A stretch of 53,011 nt of DNA from CAJBLF01 sp964613015 (GTDB taxonomy: Bacteria > Patescibacteriota > Gracilibacteria > Absconditabacterales > Absconditicoccaceae): assembly GCA_964613015.1 (NCBI GenBank), contig CAZTFP010000007.1, positions 1 to 53,011 of the forward strand, read 5' to 3'. The notes under the pieces are model-generated. The model was not told where the DNA came from. It worked only from the letters and a program-made list of their open reading frames with translations, and searched no databases. The position numbers and the translations under genes are program-made. Of this stretch, positions 9,256 to 19,528 are shown piece by piece. Within the stretch, counting starts at the first letter, position 1. Each line of letters starts with the position of its first letter.

Positions 9256-11181
9256 CTATTTAAAGATAGTGGAAAAAATTTCTCCAAATTCTTGTCTACA
9301 ACTATCAAAATTTTTATTTTCTAGTCGTTTTGGAAACTCATAATGGCAGAATTTAACAGTATTTTCTAGTCATTTTTCTGGCATACCCAAATACGTTTCT
9401 ATATCTCATTTTTTAAGGATAAATGTATTTTCTTTATAAAGAGTATTTATATTCGAAACCAAATAATTGTATTTCTGTGGGAAAACGTTCTTAATAGTAT
9501 CAACCAACTTATTATAATGACGATGAGTCTTTCAGCTTTTTTGAAGACCAGCATAATGTATCCTAGCTTGTTTATAATAATAGACTAAATCGGTTTGAGT
9601 CATAAATCCATAATCTACGATATTATCCCAATCACCAATAAAAAAGCATTGTAATCAGAATCTTGCAAGAAATTTAGTTCGGACCTTATTACTTCATTTT
9701 CCATTGATATTAATGATTTCATAATCAGTCACTTTACCACTTCGTTCAGGAAGTGTATGAAGATATTGTAGATAGAATTCAAAGAAATATTCATCAGTTT
9801 CACCCTCTACCATAATAATGTTGTTTACAAAGAATATTTTAGATAAATTTTCAAATTTAAGCAAATGGACTAAGGTAGCTTCATCAGCTGATAAAGTCAA
9901 AAATGGATTTTTAATTTTGGTTTCTCCATTGATTATAGAAAACCTATAAACATTTCCGATATTCAATTCATTAATAAAAAGAGGAGAATAGGTAGAAATG
10001 ATAAATTGGGTTCATATATTCTGATTTATTTTTTCTATCATTTTTGAAAAACTTCTTTGCATTTGAGGATGAAAATGGATTTCTGGTTCATCGACGATAA
10101 CCATTCCTTGGTTAAGTTCATACCCATACATAGTGAAAATCATAGACAATAAGGACTGTTCTCCATCACTTAAGTCAGCAAAAGTATTGGGTTGATTAAA
10201 TTGATTTATCAAAACAAAAGTTAGAAGATTATTGGCATATTCAATATGTAATGTTCTATTGAAATATTTTTTAATAGCAGATGATAAACTAATATAAAAA
10301 TCTGATTGCTGTAATTTCTGAGGATACATTGCCATATCTTCTGAATTCATTTTCAATGTAGAGTGATTAGAAATAATATTTCGAATTTTTTTTGCACAAA
10401 GATAGAATCCGATATAAGAATGATAATCAGAAGAGTTTTTTGTTCAAATAAAGGTATCCCAAGCATGAGGATCAACACTATTAGAGACGTTTTTTAGGCT
10501 TCTATCTATTCATATAAATCAAATGCAGTTATAGAGAGGGACTAATGGCTCATCAGTATCATTTCTTTCAAAATTATTATAGATATCGATATAAATTTGA
10601 ACAAGCTCAATAGTCTGTAAATAGAGTAAGACAAATTGCTGTTCCTGAGAAATTTTTTTATCATTAATAAGTATTTTTTTGTCAACAATATTGAAAGAAC
10701 ACTCTAACGTAAAAGAAGCAGGAATAGCACGAATCTGTTCAATAGAAAGAACTGGATAATGGATATTCAAAGCACTATATACAGTAATAAGTTTATTTAA
10801 AATATCTGCATGAGTAGAAATATATTGCATATTATCATAATCATGTTGAGTCAAAGTAAACTGAATAATTACTTGGGAGGGGAGTTCAGGAGTAGTAAAA
10901 TAGGGATGAATTCATTCTGTATATTGGTCATTGATAGTAATAACATGTTTTTTGTCTGTAGAGAGAAGTGTTCTATCATAGGTATAATCATTAAGGATTC
11001 CTACTTTGAGAATCTGTTTGATAATATATAAAAATCAGCTTTTACCAGCACCATTGGGTCAAATAAGAACATTCACGTTATTATTTACCTTATTATAAAA
11101 ATTAACACCTTCGGCCTTAGAAAGATTAGGCTGATAAGGATAACTTAAAAGGTTTGAAATTTTGATATTTGCTAGTTGCAT
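9256..11181 (-). CDS. OLD-family ATP-dependent endonuclease (AAA + TOPRIM)
   Basis: 641 residues. The ABC-type AAA ATPase part has a Walker A GPNGAGKS at 41-48 (first Gly TGA-coded), an ABC signature LSDGEQSL near 334 and a Walker B MVIVDEPEIHFHP near 357. A TOPRIM nuclease domain begins near 455 with NIIMVEGETDEYFF. This is the OLD/overcoming-lysogenization-defect arrangement. OLD nucleases cut DNA with ATP control, and many act in phage defence, alone or with a helicase such as GajB. No GajB-like helicase is adjacent, so this looks like a stand-alone class. ATG 11181 (MQLANIKISN) fits the family start; an in-frame ATG at 11274 would add 31 residues. Confidence 0.85.
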
Positions 11182-11306
11182 AGAGTGAGTAGAGAAGTAT
11201 AAATACTTGTATGTTTCTACAAAATAAGTATACTCAAAACAGTTATTTTTGCAAATATACCAGTCTGCCAACATATAGGCAAAATTTATTATTTTAGTAA
11301 AGAAAA

Positions 11307-11471
11307 ATGCAAGAATCTAAAGAAATAGGGCCACATATTACCAGTAAAGAAGAATTAGATATGTTATACAAAAACAAGAAAAAATCAGATTCTGAAGAGG
11401 GAATAAGCATTTTACCAGATAAAGATAAAAAAGAACACCATGAATCATCCAAGAATAGTAGAAAAATATAA
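11307..11471 (+). CDS. Small charged hypothetical protein
   Basis: 54 residues, starting MQESKEIGPHITSKEE, rich in Lys, Glu, Asp and Ser. It is probably disordered or helical, with no membrane span. Its 3' end overlaps the start of the next small gene by 32 bases, which suggests translational coupling. It is divergent from the OLD ATPase gene. I do not recognise a family, and the gene call rests on position and the coupled start. Confidence 0.5.
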   Translation: MQESKEIGPHITSKEELDMLYKNKKKSDSEEGISILPDKDKKEHHESSKNSRKI

Positions 11472-11712
11472 TTGATCTGCAGAAGAACTGTGTGAAGATA
11501 TTGGAAATTTAGACTATGACGCTCTAGTCGAACATTTTGATTTTCTTACCAAAAAATTCAAGAAAGACTCACTTCACGATGGAGAACTTAACCATCCTGA
11601 CGTAGCTCAATATTTAGGGAATATAGCCAAAGCATTACAAGAAATACTTGATAAAGACTTACAACCAATGGCAAAAACATGTAGACCATACAACGAAAAG
11701 GGGATAAAATAA
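11440..11712 (+). CDS. Small helical hypothetical protein
   Basis: 90 residues, starting MNHPRIVEKYNGSAEEL. It is acidic and helical throughout, with repeated Asp/Leu/Lys patterning (LVEHFDFLTKKFKKDSLHDGELNHPDVAQYLGN in two stretches). One TGA-coded glycine lies near residue 12. It overlaps the preceding gene by 32 bases and ends 23 bases before truD, so the three may form one transcript. I recognise no family. CPR genomes carry many such small cytoplasmic helical proteins of unknown role. Confidence 0.6.
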
Positions 11713-11735
11713 TTTTTACTACATAAGAGATACCG

Positions 11736-12845
11736 ATGGATGATAGATTATTTTCATTTAAACAGAAATCACAAGATTTTATAGTGACAGAAGAATTACC
11801 ATTTACTTTAGCAAATAAAGGAGAAGTGTTTTTCGCTTTTTTTGAAAAAAGGAATCTGAATACCATGGACGTAGTAAATCACATATGTTCTTCATGTAAC
11901 ATTCCCAGATTATCACTTGGGATAGCAGGACTCAAGGACAAAAAAGCAATAACAAGACAACGAATCTGTATTTACAAAAGTGCATTAAAAAAAGTTGGAT
12001 GAGAAAGAGCTTTTTTGGATAGTATAGGAGAGGTAGCAAAAGTATTAAGAAATTGACGACATACAGATCCTATAGGAATGACTACACCCATCAAAAATAG
12101 TTTTTACATAAAATTAAGAGCAAACAAGAACCTTAGTATCAAAGAAAAAGATATTTCAAATAGAAAAATTTTAAGTCTATTTAAAAAATGATTTCCTAAC
12201 TTATTTGGGAACCAAAGATTCGGTATCAATGGAATAAATCCAAAACAAGGAAGTGATCTCTTACAATGAAAATCGAATATAAGAGATAAGAAAGATATCG
12301 TGTTTAAAATTCAGGCATATGCAAGTAAGATATTCAATGAATATATCCATTCTAGAACAAAAAAATGACTACAGATTTTGGATGGAGATATCGTAGTAGA
12401 TACAGAAAACGCTAAAAAAAATCAATTTGGAATCTATCAAGCAAAAACAAGAACAGTAAAACTATTTGATGGTAACCAGAAAAACGAGCAATTTTTTCAC
12501 TATCCACATATCACAAAATGAGAAGTACCATTCAATCCAGAAACGATGCTAGTAACATGACCAGTTGTTGGATATAACCTTTTGTTAGCACCCAAAGAAA
12601 GTTTTGCAGGAAAGAAAGAACAAGGATTACTAGAAAAAAATTGAATCTCTGAAAAAAGCTTAAAGCTATGTATAGACTATAAAATACGATGAATCAGAAG
12701 ACCACTCTGGGTATTTCCTCAAAAAGTAAGTGTACATTTCCAACAAGATGATATCATACTCAATTTCACTTTACCATCATGATCGTATGCAAGTATTATG
12801 ATAGATGAGCTAGAAAAAAATTTATGAGTGAATGTTTCTCAATAG
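11736..12845 (+). CDS. truD: tRNA pseudouridine synthase D
   Basis: 369 residues. TruD converts U13 of certain tRNAs to pseudouridine. The catalytic aspartate is Asp68 in GIAGLKDKKAITRQ, the TruD signature. Also visible are NGRHTDPI, FPNLFGNQRFG (the conserved FxNYFGxQRFG motif in variant form), GPVVGYN and the late RRPLW. The gene contains many TGA-coded glycines, including those before FPNLFG and in NGRH, so it is read only under code 25. It ends 11 bases before the convergent methyltransferase gene. The family is single-copy and housekeeping in those bacteria that have it. Confidence 0.93.
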
Positions 12846-12855
12846 AGAAAGAACA

Positions 12856-13407
12856 TTATTTTTTGTATAAATAGATAACTTTTTTGTTGTGCGCATCGTG
12901 AATAACTTCGAATGGAGTATGTTTAACAAAAGTAAACGAATTGGAAATGATAATTGAGTGAGTTCATAGAGTTTCAAACATCCAATCCTCAATAGCAACA
13001 AGTTGTGAAGGCCAAAGATAGATATAAACATAATCATAGCGATGTAATTGTGCTTTTTTAAAATTTGATCTAATAATGGTAATATGTTTGTATCAAAGCA
13101 ATCGATTGGAAAACATACCATACCAGATAACAAAAGGATTGAGATCATATCATGTACCTAATAATCAAAAGTCTTTATTAAAAAATCTGAGCGCTTTCCC
13201 ATCCCCACATCCAAGATCAACAATAGTTGATCATTTTTTTAAAATAAGATGTTTTTTCATAATCCTTAAATGATAATCAAATGAAGGCACATACGGAGCC
13301 TTTTTAAATCCAGTCACTATAGGTCATAAAATCAAAATAATAGCAAAAATAATGAATCATAGAATCATCAAGAAAACAAATATTAGAAGTAATATTTTTA
13401 TAGTCAT
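12856..13407 (-). CDS. Membrane-anchored class I SAM methyltransferase
   Basis: 183 residues. An N-terminal hydrophobic segment (about 2-31) anchors the protein. The methyltransferase core has motif I TIVDLGCGDGKAL at 61-73 and then TGYDLNPFVIWYGM, which binds the SAM ribose. YDYVYIYLWPSQL corresponds to motif IV. The fold and length match a small family of membrane-associated methyltransferases common in CPR bacteria, whose substrates are unknown. Four glycines are TGA-coded. It converges on truD. Confidence 0.83.
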
Positions 13408-13454
13408 AAGGTATATGTAGGGTTATAGACCAGAAAGGAAATAGATTTTATTAG

Positions 13455-13481
13455 AAAAAAAATTACTCCCTAAAGAGTAAT
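13455..13481 (-). terminator. Intrinsic terminator of the small acidic gene
   Basis: On the minus strand ATTACTC, a 6-base loop, GAGTAAT and a run of T follow the stop at 13501 within about 20 bases. Confidence 0.85.
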
Positions 13482-13500
13482 TTTGTATAATAAAGAAATA

Positions 13501-13626
13501 TTATTCTGCTGCTACTTCTTCAGTAGCTTCAGGGGTTGTTTCTTCAGTAGCTTCAGGAGTTACTTCAGTAGTTACTTCTTCTGTTGTTTCAGGAGTAACT
13601 TCTTCTGTTGTTGTTTCGTCTGTCAT
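13501..13626 (-). CDS. Tiny acidic Thr/Glu/Val/Pro-repeat protein
   Basis: 41 residues, made almost only of Thr, Glu, Val, Pro and Ala in imperfect units such as EVTPETTEE and EATEETTPEA. It has no membrane span or known motif and is expected to be disordered and strongly acidic. A good terminator lies just after the stop, which supports it as a real transcript. The repeated DNA (ACTTCTTC-type units) may have grown by slippage. Function unknown. Confidence 0.6.
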   Translation of the reverse strand: MTDETTTEEVTPETTEEVTTEVTPEATEETTPEATEEVAAE

Positions 13627-13780
13627 AGTGGTTCGAGGTTAGTAAATAAAAAAAATCACGCATCAAATTCTCGATACAATTACCACCGTAAGAAAATCCT
13701 AAGTAATAGATAGACATTATTTAAAGAAATGATTAAATATATTGTTTGACTTAAAAAAATAATACATAAACGAATAGAAA

Positions 13781-13804
13781 ACAAAAAATCACTCTTTAAA
13801 GAGT
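13781..13804 (-). terminator. Intrinsic terminator of the zinc-ribbon gene
   Basis: The palindrome ACTCTTTAAAGAGT has an A-run on its left (a T-run on the minus strand) and a T-run on its right, so it could work on both strands. It lies about 35 bases after the stop at 13841. Confidence 0.7.
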
Positions 13805-13840
13805 AATTTTTTTTATAAATTATAGATATTAAGAGGGAAT

Positions 13841-14047
13841 TTATCACATATATTCCCAAATATCATCTTCTGCTCATATAGGTCATCATTCTGCTCAAGC
13901 ATGGCATATAGGACATGAAAAGAACGTTGATCACATATCAACAAATTTTTGTGTTACTTCAATTATCAATCAACAAACTAAACATTTATACTTTCAAACA
14001 GCAGGAATTTTATGGGTTACCATAAATTTTGATCATACTTCTACCAT
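13841..14047 (-). CDS. Small rubredoxin/zinc-ribbon-like protein
   Basis: 68 residues with two CxxC-type knuckles: YKCLVCG near 20-26 and SCPICH near 45-50. They are spaced like the metal site of rubredoxin or a zinc ribbon. The C-terminus GAEDDIWEYMG is acidic. A rubredoxin would transfer electrons through one Fe, while a zinc ribbon would be structural; the sequence alone does not decide. Many glycines, including the CG and CHAG glycines, are TGA-coded. It lies between dsbB and a terminator, in the same orientation as dsbB. Confidence 0.65.
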
Positions 14048-14115
14048 GGATATTTGGTTAACATATAAAACATCATTTAGTTTATATTCTTAATGTTTGT
14101 ATTATCTAGTGATGA

Positions 14116-14601
14116 TTAGGAAGATATTTTTACTGTATCATTTGTCTGTTTTCTATCATTAAGAATGATACCAAGTGCAGCAATAAAGATAACTACAAAT
14201 GCTATTCGTGCTAAAGCAGGTATGGTAACCACCCCAAATATTTTCCAATCTATTAGTGTACAAGGATTACCAGGTGCACAGGCAACAACATTCAGAGAAT
14301 TTATCCATTGGATGATATAATGATAGCTCGTCAAAAGTATTCAAATAAAGGAAATAGGCAAGATCGTATAGGCTATTTTGGTATCTTTATTAATCAAGGC
14401 TATAAAAGAAATCAATACTAACGGATACATAATAATTCTAGCCCATCGACATAAATGACATGGTTCAAAACCGGTACCACCAAAAACATTACCAGAAGCA
14501 ATATTACTAATAGGATCTCCAAAATTAGAAAAATATAAAGATCATAGCATAGCCAATAAAGATTGTACAAAAATAACACGAAGCATTCTTATAGGTTTCA
14601 T
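14116..14601 (-). CDS. dsbB: DsbB-type disulfide bond formation membrane protein
   Basis: 161 residues with four hydrophobic segments. The quinone-facing pair is CHLC (Cys48, Cys51) after GFEP. The second pair is CAPGNPC (Cys108, Cys114) in the second external loop. This is the DsbB/BdbC layout. The protein reoxidises an exported thiol oxidase and passes electrons to quinone. The cysteine-rich exported protein at 35915 would be a plausible client of the pathway. No DsbA is visible in the window. In CPR bacteria the electron acceptor is uncertain because respiratory chains are usually missing. Confidence 0.88.
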
Positions 14602-14986
14602 GGACAATATAAAGAAAAAATAAACACAAATATATTATAGATAATATGACTAGGAATAATTATTTCAAGAGATAAATAGGTAATGAATTTAGCAATATTG
14701 AGAGATGAATAGGCTACTTTGCAGAACCCATTTTGCCTATGAAAATCAGTATAGCCATAGACAAAAGAAAATACGTTAATGTGTTATCGACATACATAAT
14801 AGCTATTCAAAGATGAAAAGATATTTAACGACATAAATATGTGCTTATTATATGAAAAGTCAAGGAGCGATTGTTATAGTATCTACAACAAAGAAATAGT
14901 ATTTTGACTCATATATTGAATTTCTATAAAGATAGACTATATATGTTTTGTATAAATAAATTTTACATCATCGATAGTGATATTAC
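14602..14986. other. Intergenic region, no gene seen
   Basis: 385 AT-rich bases between divergent dsbB and the dioxygenase gene. No ORF with a credible start and no tRNA-like fold is seen. A weak promoter for the dioxygenase may lie around 14913-14960 (TTGACT, TTGAAT and TATAAA-like hexamers with poor spacing). Confidence 0.5.
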
Positions 14987-15760
14987 ATGAAAAAAAAGAT
15001 TCAGAAGGCATTATTTATAGGACATGGTTCACCTATGAATGTAATAGAAGATAATGAGTATACTGATTTTCTAAAAAAATTTACTAAAAACATTACTCCA
15101 CCAAAGACGATTGTGGTTATATCAGCTCATTGGCAAAGCAATGGAACATACATTACTGGATGAAAAAATCCTGCACAAATATACGATTTCTGATGATTTC
15201 CAGAGAAATTATATACATTCAAATATGCGCCCCAAGGTAATCCTGAGTTGGCAGAAAAAATAGCATCAGACGATATCGGGGTAAAAATAGATAAAGATAG
15301 GGGTATAGATCACGCTGCTTGGGCTGTACTTACCCATATGTATAAAGATAATGAAATACGTCTAGTAGAAATCAGTTTAGATATAAACAAGACACTCGAA
15401 CAACATTTTGAGCTAGGAAAGAAATTGGCTAAATATAGAGATGAAGATGTCCTATTTATATGAAGTGGAAATATCGTTCATAATTTAGGTAATATTTCGT
15501 TTGATGAAACAAGCAAACCATTTAGTTGGGCTGTAAAGCTAGATGAATGGTTCAAAGAGCAAATACAGAAAAACAATATCGATAAATTATTACACTACAC
15601 ACAGTATTTGCCTAATTATGAAGAAGGGATTCCGACTACAGAACACTATATCCCTTTATTATATACATTATGAATGATGTTATCTGAAGAAAAGATAACA
15701 ACAATACATGAATCCATACAAAATGGGAGTATTTCAATGAGAAGCATAGAAATATCATAG
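14987..15760 (+). CDS. LigB/DODA-type extradiol dioxygenase family protein (YgiD-like)
   Basis: 257 residues. Motifs in order: FIGHGSPMN near the N-terminus (first metal histidine), VVISAHWQ (second), DHAAWAVLTHMY (third) and FIGSGNIVHNL (active-site histidine). This is the class III extradiol dioxygenase fold of the YgiD/DOPA-dioxygenase branch, which binds Zn or Fe(II). Members open catechol rings such as DOPA, but the physiological substrate in bacteria is generally unknown. Length is normal for the family. Gly codons in GGKNPAQ, FGGFP and GSGN include TGA. It is a single gene with a short intergenic space on each side. Confidence 0.85.
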
Positions 15761-15832
15761 ATAATTAAGTTTTATTTAAGGTGCGTGGATATAATGCTGG
15801 CACAATATTTTTATATATTTACTAATAATATT

Positions 15833-16084
15833 ATGGAAAACAAAAAAGAAATGTGTTGACACATACACTGACACAAGGAATGTTGCAACAAAGAAGCATG
15901 GGAAGAAAAGATGGAGAAATTTAAAGATCCAAAGTACTTTATCATTTGCGATGAAAAGATGACTCCAGTGAAAATCATGAGAATCGCTATTGAAAACTGA
16001 ATGATTAAACATGAAAAACTACATCTAAAAAATGGTAAAGACGCACAAGAGAAAATCGAACAACGAAAAAAACTATATAGTTAA
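15833..16084 (+). CDS. Small His/Cys-rich protein
   Basis: 83 residues. The N-terminus is rich in metal-binding residues, CGHIHGHKECCNK (residues 8-20), and a further Cys lies in FIICDEK. The rest is a charged helical region ending in KIEQRKKLYS. The N-terminal cluster may bind Zn, Ni or Cu. I recognise no named family. Two of the first glycines (CGHIHGH) are TGA-coded. It is followed by a good terminator at 16157. Confidence 0.6.
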
Positions 16085-16156
16085 TAAATACACATATAGT
16101 ACTAATAAAAAAACCATCCATAAAAAATTAGGGTAGTTTTTTTATTAATTCTTTAT

Positions 16157-16190
16157 TAAAGAAATAACCCGTCATTTGGCGGGTTATTTA
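16157..16190. terminator. Bidirectional intrinsic terminator
   Basis: AATAACCCG, an 8-base loop and CGGGTTATT, flanked by T-rich sequence on both strands. It sits between the His/Cys-rich gene (plus) and the repeat protein (minus), which converge here. Confidence 0.8.
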
Positions 16191-16206
16191 TTGGTTAATA
16201 TTTATA

Positions 16207-16644
16207 TTACTTCGTGGTTTTCTTTTTCATGCGATTCACGATTGCGGTAAATTGAGCTTGCGTTACTTTACCTTCTTTAGCTGTACCTTTGATAGCAGAT
16301 AAGTAAGCAGTGTAATCATTATTAGTAATCGCTGTACTCATAGCAACTTTGTGTTGCTGTTTAGTTACCATTGTTGTAAACTGAGCCTGAGTTACTTTAC
16401 CTTCTTTAGTAGTGCCTTTGATAGCAGCTAAGTAAGCAGTGTAATCATTGTTAGTAATCGCTGTATTAATAGCCTGAGTATTGAGTTTTAGCCACACATA
16501 CGATTTTGTTTTCATGATTTTACTATGTACTTTTGAACTTGTGCTATCCAAAGAAGTACTTGTACTCGCGAAAGTAAATCCTGATGCTGTAGTTAAAATA
16601 GTTAGTCATAGAAGACCTGCGACAAAAAGAGCTTTTGATTTCAT
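16207..16644 (-). CDS. Exported protein with two tandem NNDYTAYL repeats
   Basis: 145 residues. A signal peptide (MKSKALFVAGLLGLTILTTASGFTFA, split by one TGA Gly) leads to a mature part with two near-identical units of about 33 residues. Each contains TAITNNDYTAYLxAIKG followed by KEGKVTQAQFTxxV. Similar NDY..A.L...I units occur in exported proteins of CPR bacteria, as far as I recall, but no function is assigned. The mature protein is basic (ends NRMKKKTTK) and has no cysteine. It is probably secreted or wall-associated. Confidence 0.7.
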
Positions 16645-16766
16645 GATTGTGTTTAGTTAGAATTTAAAGATATCCTTTGAGGACGACGACAGTATACACA
16701 TGATACTTAAAAAAACCTTAAACGAACATCTGCAATGTCGACAAAAGGGAAATCAAAAATGTTTTT

Positions 16767-16910
16767 TTAGTACGTATTTCTAACTTCCTGTTGTAGTAGG
16801 AAGGTTTTGTAGTTGATTTGAATTTTATGGCTGATTAGTGTTTTGGGAGTTTTAAGATCCGTTTGGTCTACATATTCTTCATCTTCATCACTGAAATTGA
16901 TTGCCCCCAT
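16767..16910 (-). CDS. Possible small hypothetical protein
   Basis: 47 residues, starting MGAINFSDEDEEYVDQ, with an acidic N-terminus and a neutral, hydrophilic C-terminus. No family is recognised, and there is no TGA in frame. It lies between the repeat protein and the next plus-strand gene. Only the open frame supports it, so the call is weak. Confidence 0.35.
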   Translation of the reverse strand: MGAINFSDEDEEYVDQTDLKTPKTLISHKIQINYKTFLLQQEVRNTY

Positions 16911-17073
16911 TCTGATAAATCATAGGATATATCTTTATAAAAAATCAAATAAATATCCTATTGATTCAAATAAAAAATAAGATTGACTCTATCTAATATA
17001 TGGATATACTATTTATCCAGTACAAATAAAAAATAAGCCTATGGCAAAAAATTAAAAAAAAAAGAAAAAAAGT

Positions 17074-17298
17074 ATGGAAATTTTTAATTCAAACAAAATG
17101 ACCATTTCTGGAAGTACAGTACAGAATTGGGAAAAAACCGTATCCGGAAATACTGAATCAGTATTTACCGTAACATCAACTGAAGACATAAAGTCTAGTA
17201 TCGTTCTAAGTGGTCCACCAAGGACCAATCAAGAACTATATGTGGCTACCGGTGGTATCATATCACCCAATGTCTATTACCGCTTTGTGCACCGTTAA
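17074..17298 (+). CDS. Small hypothetical protein
   Basis: 74 residues, starting MEIFNSNKMTISGSTVQNW. It is rich in Thr, Ser and Val and predicts mostly beta strands (FTVTSTEDIKSSIVLSG). It has no TGA codon, signal peptide or cysteine. A clear intrinsic terminator follows the stop within about 20 bases, which supports a real transcript. I recognise no family. Confidence 0.5.
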   Translation: MEIFNSNKMTISGSTVQNWEKTVSGNTESVFTVTSTEDIKSSIVLSGPPRTNQELYVATGGIISPNVYYRFVHR

Positions 17299-17314
17299 AC
17301 AACGCAACAATGCA

Positions 17315-17345
17315 AAAATTACTTCTGTATTAGAGGTAATTTTTT
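17315..17345 (+). terminator. Intrinsic terminator
   Basis: ATTACTTCT and AGAGGTAAT with a short loop and a T-run, just after the small gene at 17074. Confidence 0.8.
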
Positions 17346-17440
17346 TATCCATTTTTTCTATAAACAAATTACATAAGTTATCTTGTAACCTTTTAAGAAT
17401 AACATATATATCAGATATATTTTACTGTTAATGGAAATGT

Positions 17441-18466
17441 ATGAAAGATAATATCTTCTCTTGAGAAAACGGAATATTAGAATATTTGAATCCCAAAAAT
17501 ATTATAACTCCATTGGTAGAATTACCAAAAGTATTAAATCCATTTGCTAATGAAAAAGTTAGAATTTTTGCAAAATTACTCAATACCTTACCACTGACGA
17601 ATCTCAAATCTATACCGGCATTTAATATGCTAGATAAAAGCAATCTAAAGGACAAACACACTATAATAGAAAATTCTTCAGGGAATACTGTTTTATCTTT
17701 AGCTGTGATTTGAAAGTTATTAGGCGTTGATACAACAAAAGCATTTGTATCAAATAGCATATCTACATGAAAGCTTAAACTTCTCCAACTTTTTTGAGTA
17801 CATCTCATAATAAATAAAGAACCAATTGATCCTGACCCAAAAGATAAAACTCGCTGAATCTATAAAGCACAAGAACTTTGAAAACAAGATTGATGGATAA
17901 ATCCATGACAGTATGAAAATGAAGAGAACTGTAACGCCCATTATATAGTCACCTGATCACAAATATATCAACAGATGAAGTGAGATATCCAAATACTTTG
18001 TGCCTGATTGTGAACAACAGGAACAGTATCATGAACGTCAAAATATCTAAAAGAAAAGATAAAAAACATGTATACTTTATGAGTAATGAGAAAAGATAAC
18101 AATCCGATTTCATGAACAAGAACAAAAACATTATTAAAAGAAGTAGCTTTTGATTGGTCGAAATATGTAGATAAAACGATTGAGATTTGAACTAAAGAAT
18201 CTTATGCAGAAAGTCTTCACCTCATCAGGAATGGGATCGTAGTTTGACCAAGTTCTGGGTTTGCACTAATATGATTAAAAAGATTTTTAGAGGAAAAAAA
18301 GCAAGAAAACACATTAGATTCGTTTAAAAATAAAAAATGAGAAATAAATATTGTATTTATTTGTTGTGACAGTCCATTTCCATATATTGACGAATATTTT
18401 TCCTATTTAGATAAAACTGATTTTCCTACAATAGAAAACGAGGAATTACTTGTAAATAAGAAATAA
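17441..18466 (+). CDS. Cysteine-synthase/CBS-family PLP enzyme (divergent)
   Basis: 341 residues of the beta-family PLP fold. Landmarks are ITPLVELPKVLN (22-33), the presumed PLP lysine Lys56 in TNLKSIPAFNML (family consensus GSVKDRxA), SSGNT (79-83), the phosphate loop LGTTGTVSGTSKYL and VVGPSSGFAL near the C-terminus. Members make cysteine from O-acetylserine, or cystathionine, and related compounds. The divergent lysine motif makes substrate assignment unsafe. About 13 TGA-coded glycines are needed to read it. A peroxiredoxin gene converges from downstream, which loosely fits sulfur or redox metabolism. Confidence 0.78.
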
Positions 18467-18495
18467 TTACAATAGTTTTTAAAAAATTGGATTTT

Positions 18496-18945
18496 TTATT
18501 CGAGTCATAATGTGGAAATTATATTTTGTACATGATTACCAGGTTGTACATTATTTCGTTCTTTTATTATATTTCATTTTTTATCAAGCAAAAATGTACA
18601 TCTAATAGTTCAAGTAGCCATCCCACCATACACGTTTTTTTCTGATAACGCATTATATTTTTTATGCAAAAGTAAATCTGGATCAGATATAAGTGGTATT
18701 GATAAACCATGTTTTGTTATAAAATTACAATGTGAGTTATCCGAATCCTTACTAATTCCATAAACTCATATATTGTATTTTCTAAAAATAGCATAATTTT
18801 CGGAAAAATCCTTTGCCTCTATTGTACATCAAGGCGTACCATCTTCAGGATAAAAATAAATAATTGTTTGTTCATGATTTTTAAATAACTCATTAAACTC
18901 TATATCTTCAATATTCTGATTTAATAACGACAAGCGCACTTTCAT
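18496..18945 (-). CDS. bcp: Peroxiredoxin of the Bcp/PrxQ group
   Basis: 149 residues. The active site is YFYPEDGTPGCTIEAKDF, with peroxidatic Cys40 and the Gly before it coded by TGA. GISKDSDNSHCNF and ISDPDLLLHKKYNAL follow in the normal Bcp order. It reduces hydroperoxides with thiols. The resolving cysteine found at Cp+5 in many PrxQ proteins is absent (Lys45). Cys74 could serve instead, or the enzyme may be one-Cys. It converges on the cysteine-synthase-like gene with 29 bases between. Confidence 0.88.
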
Positions 18946-19200
18946 AACAAAAGTATTTAGTAAGATAAAAACAATTAACGGGTATATAAGCATATTATAT
19001 AATAAGTACAGTATATATATATCTTACTTAAGAGAATTTTAAATGGATAATACTATTGGTACAATGTTTTAAGGTCATATTGAATTCCTCTGGAGATAGG
19101 ATATCAATTAGTTTAGGTTAGCTTTCTTATAGTAATATATTATACTTATTGATGATATGCGAATTGAGAGTACAATAATTTTTATCTGACTTTTTATTGA

Positions 19201-19485
19201 ATGAAAAAATCACAAATAATTTTACTAGTACTGTTTACTACAATAATACTTACAGGATGTACAAACAATCAAAATATATTGTTGCAACAGCAGGTAATTC
19301 AACAAGATACCAATACAACAGGCAATATTAGTGTAATAAATGATACTAATACAACGAATGATACTACAACAAATGATACCAATGCAACAGACAGCACTAA
19401 AACAATACCTTTTAGTGAAGTGTATCCTAATAATAATAATTTTGATATAGCAGATAGCACTAAAGGATTTCCTTTTCATCAATAG
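19201..19485 (+). CDS. Small Asn/Thr-rich lipoprotein
   Basis: 94 residues. A lipoprotein signal peptide (MKKSQIILLVLFTTIILTGC, lipobox LTGC) is followed by a low-complexity stretch of Asn, Thr and Asp repeats (NDTNTTNDTTTNDTNATD) and the duplicated element DSTKTIPF / DSTKGFPF. It is probably anchored to the outer face of the membrane as a flexible tether or surface protein. The repeat may have expanded by slippage of ATAC-type units. No homologue is recognised. It precedes the SDR gene by 43 bases. Confidence 0.7.
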   Translation: MKKSQIILLVLFTTIILTGCTNNQNILLQQQVIQQDTNTTGNISVINDTNTTNDTTTNDTNATDSTKTIPFSEVYPNNNNFDIADSTKGFPFHQ

Positions 19486-19528
19486 ATTATAAAATAGGTA
19501 TTTTTTTTATCTCTTATTAGTCAGTAAT

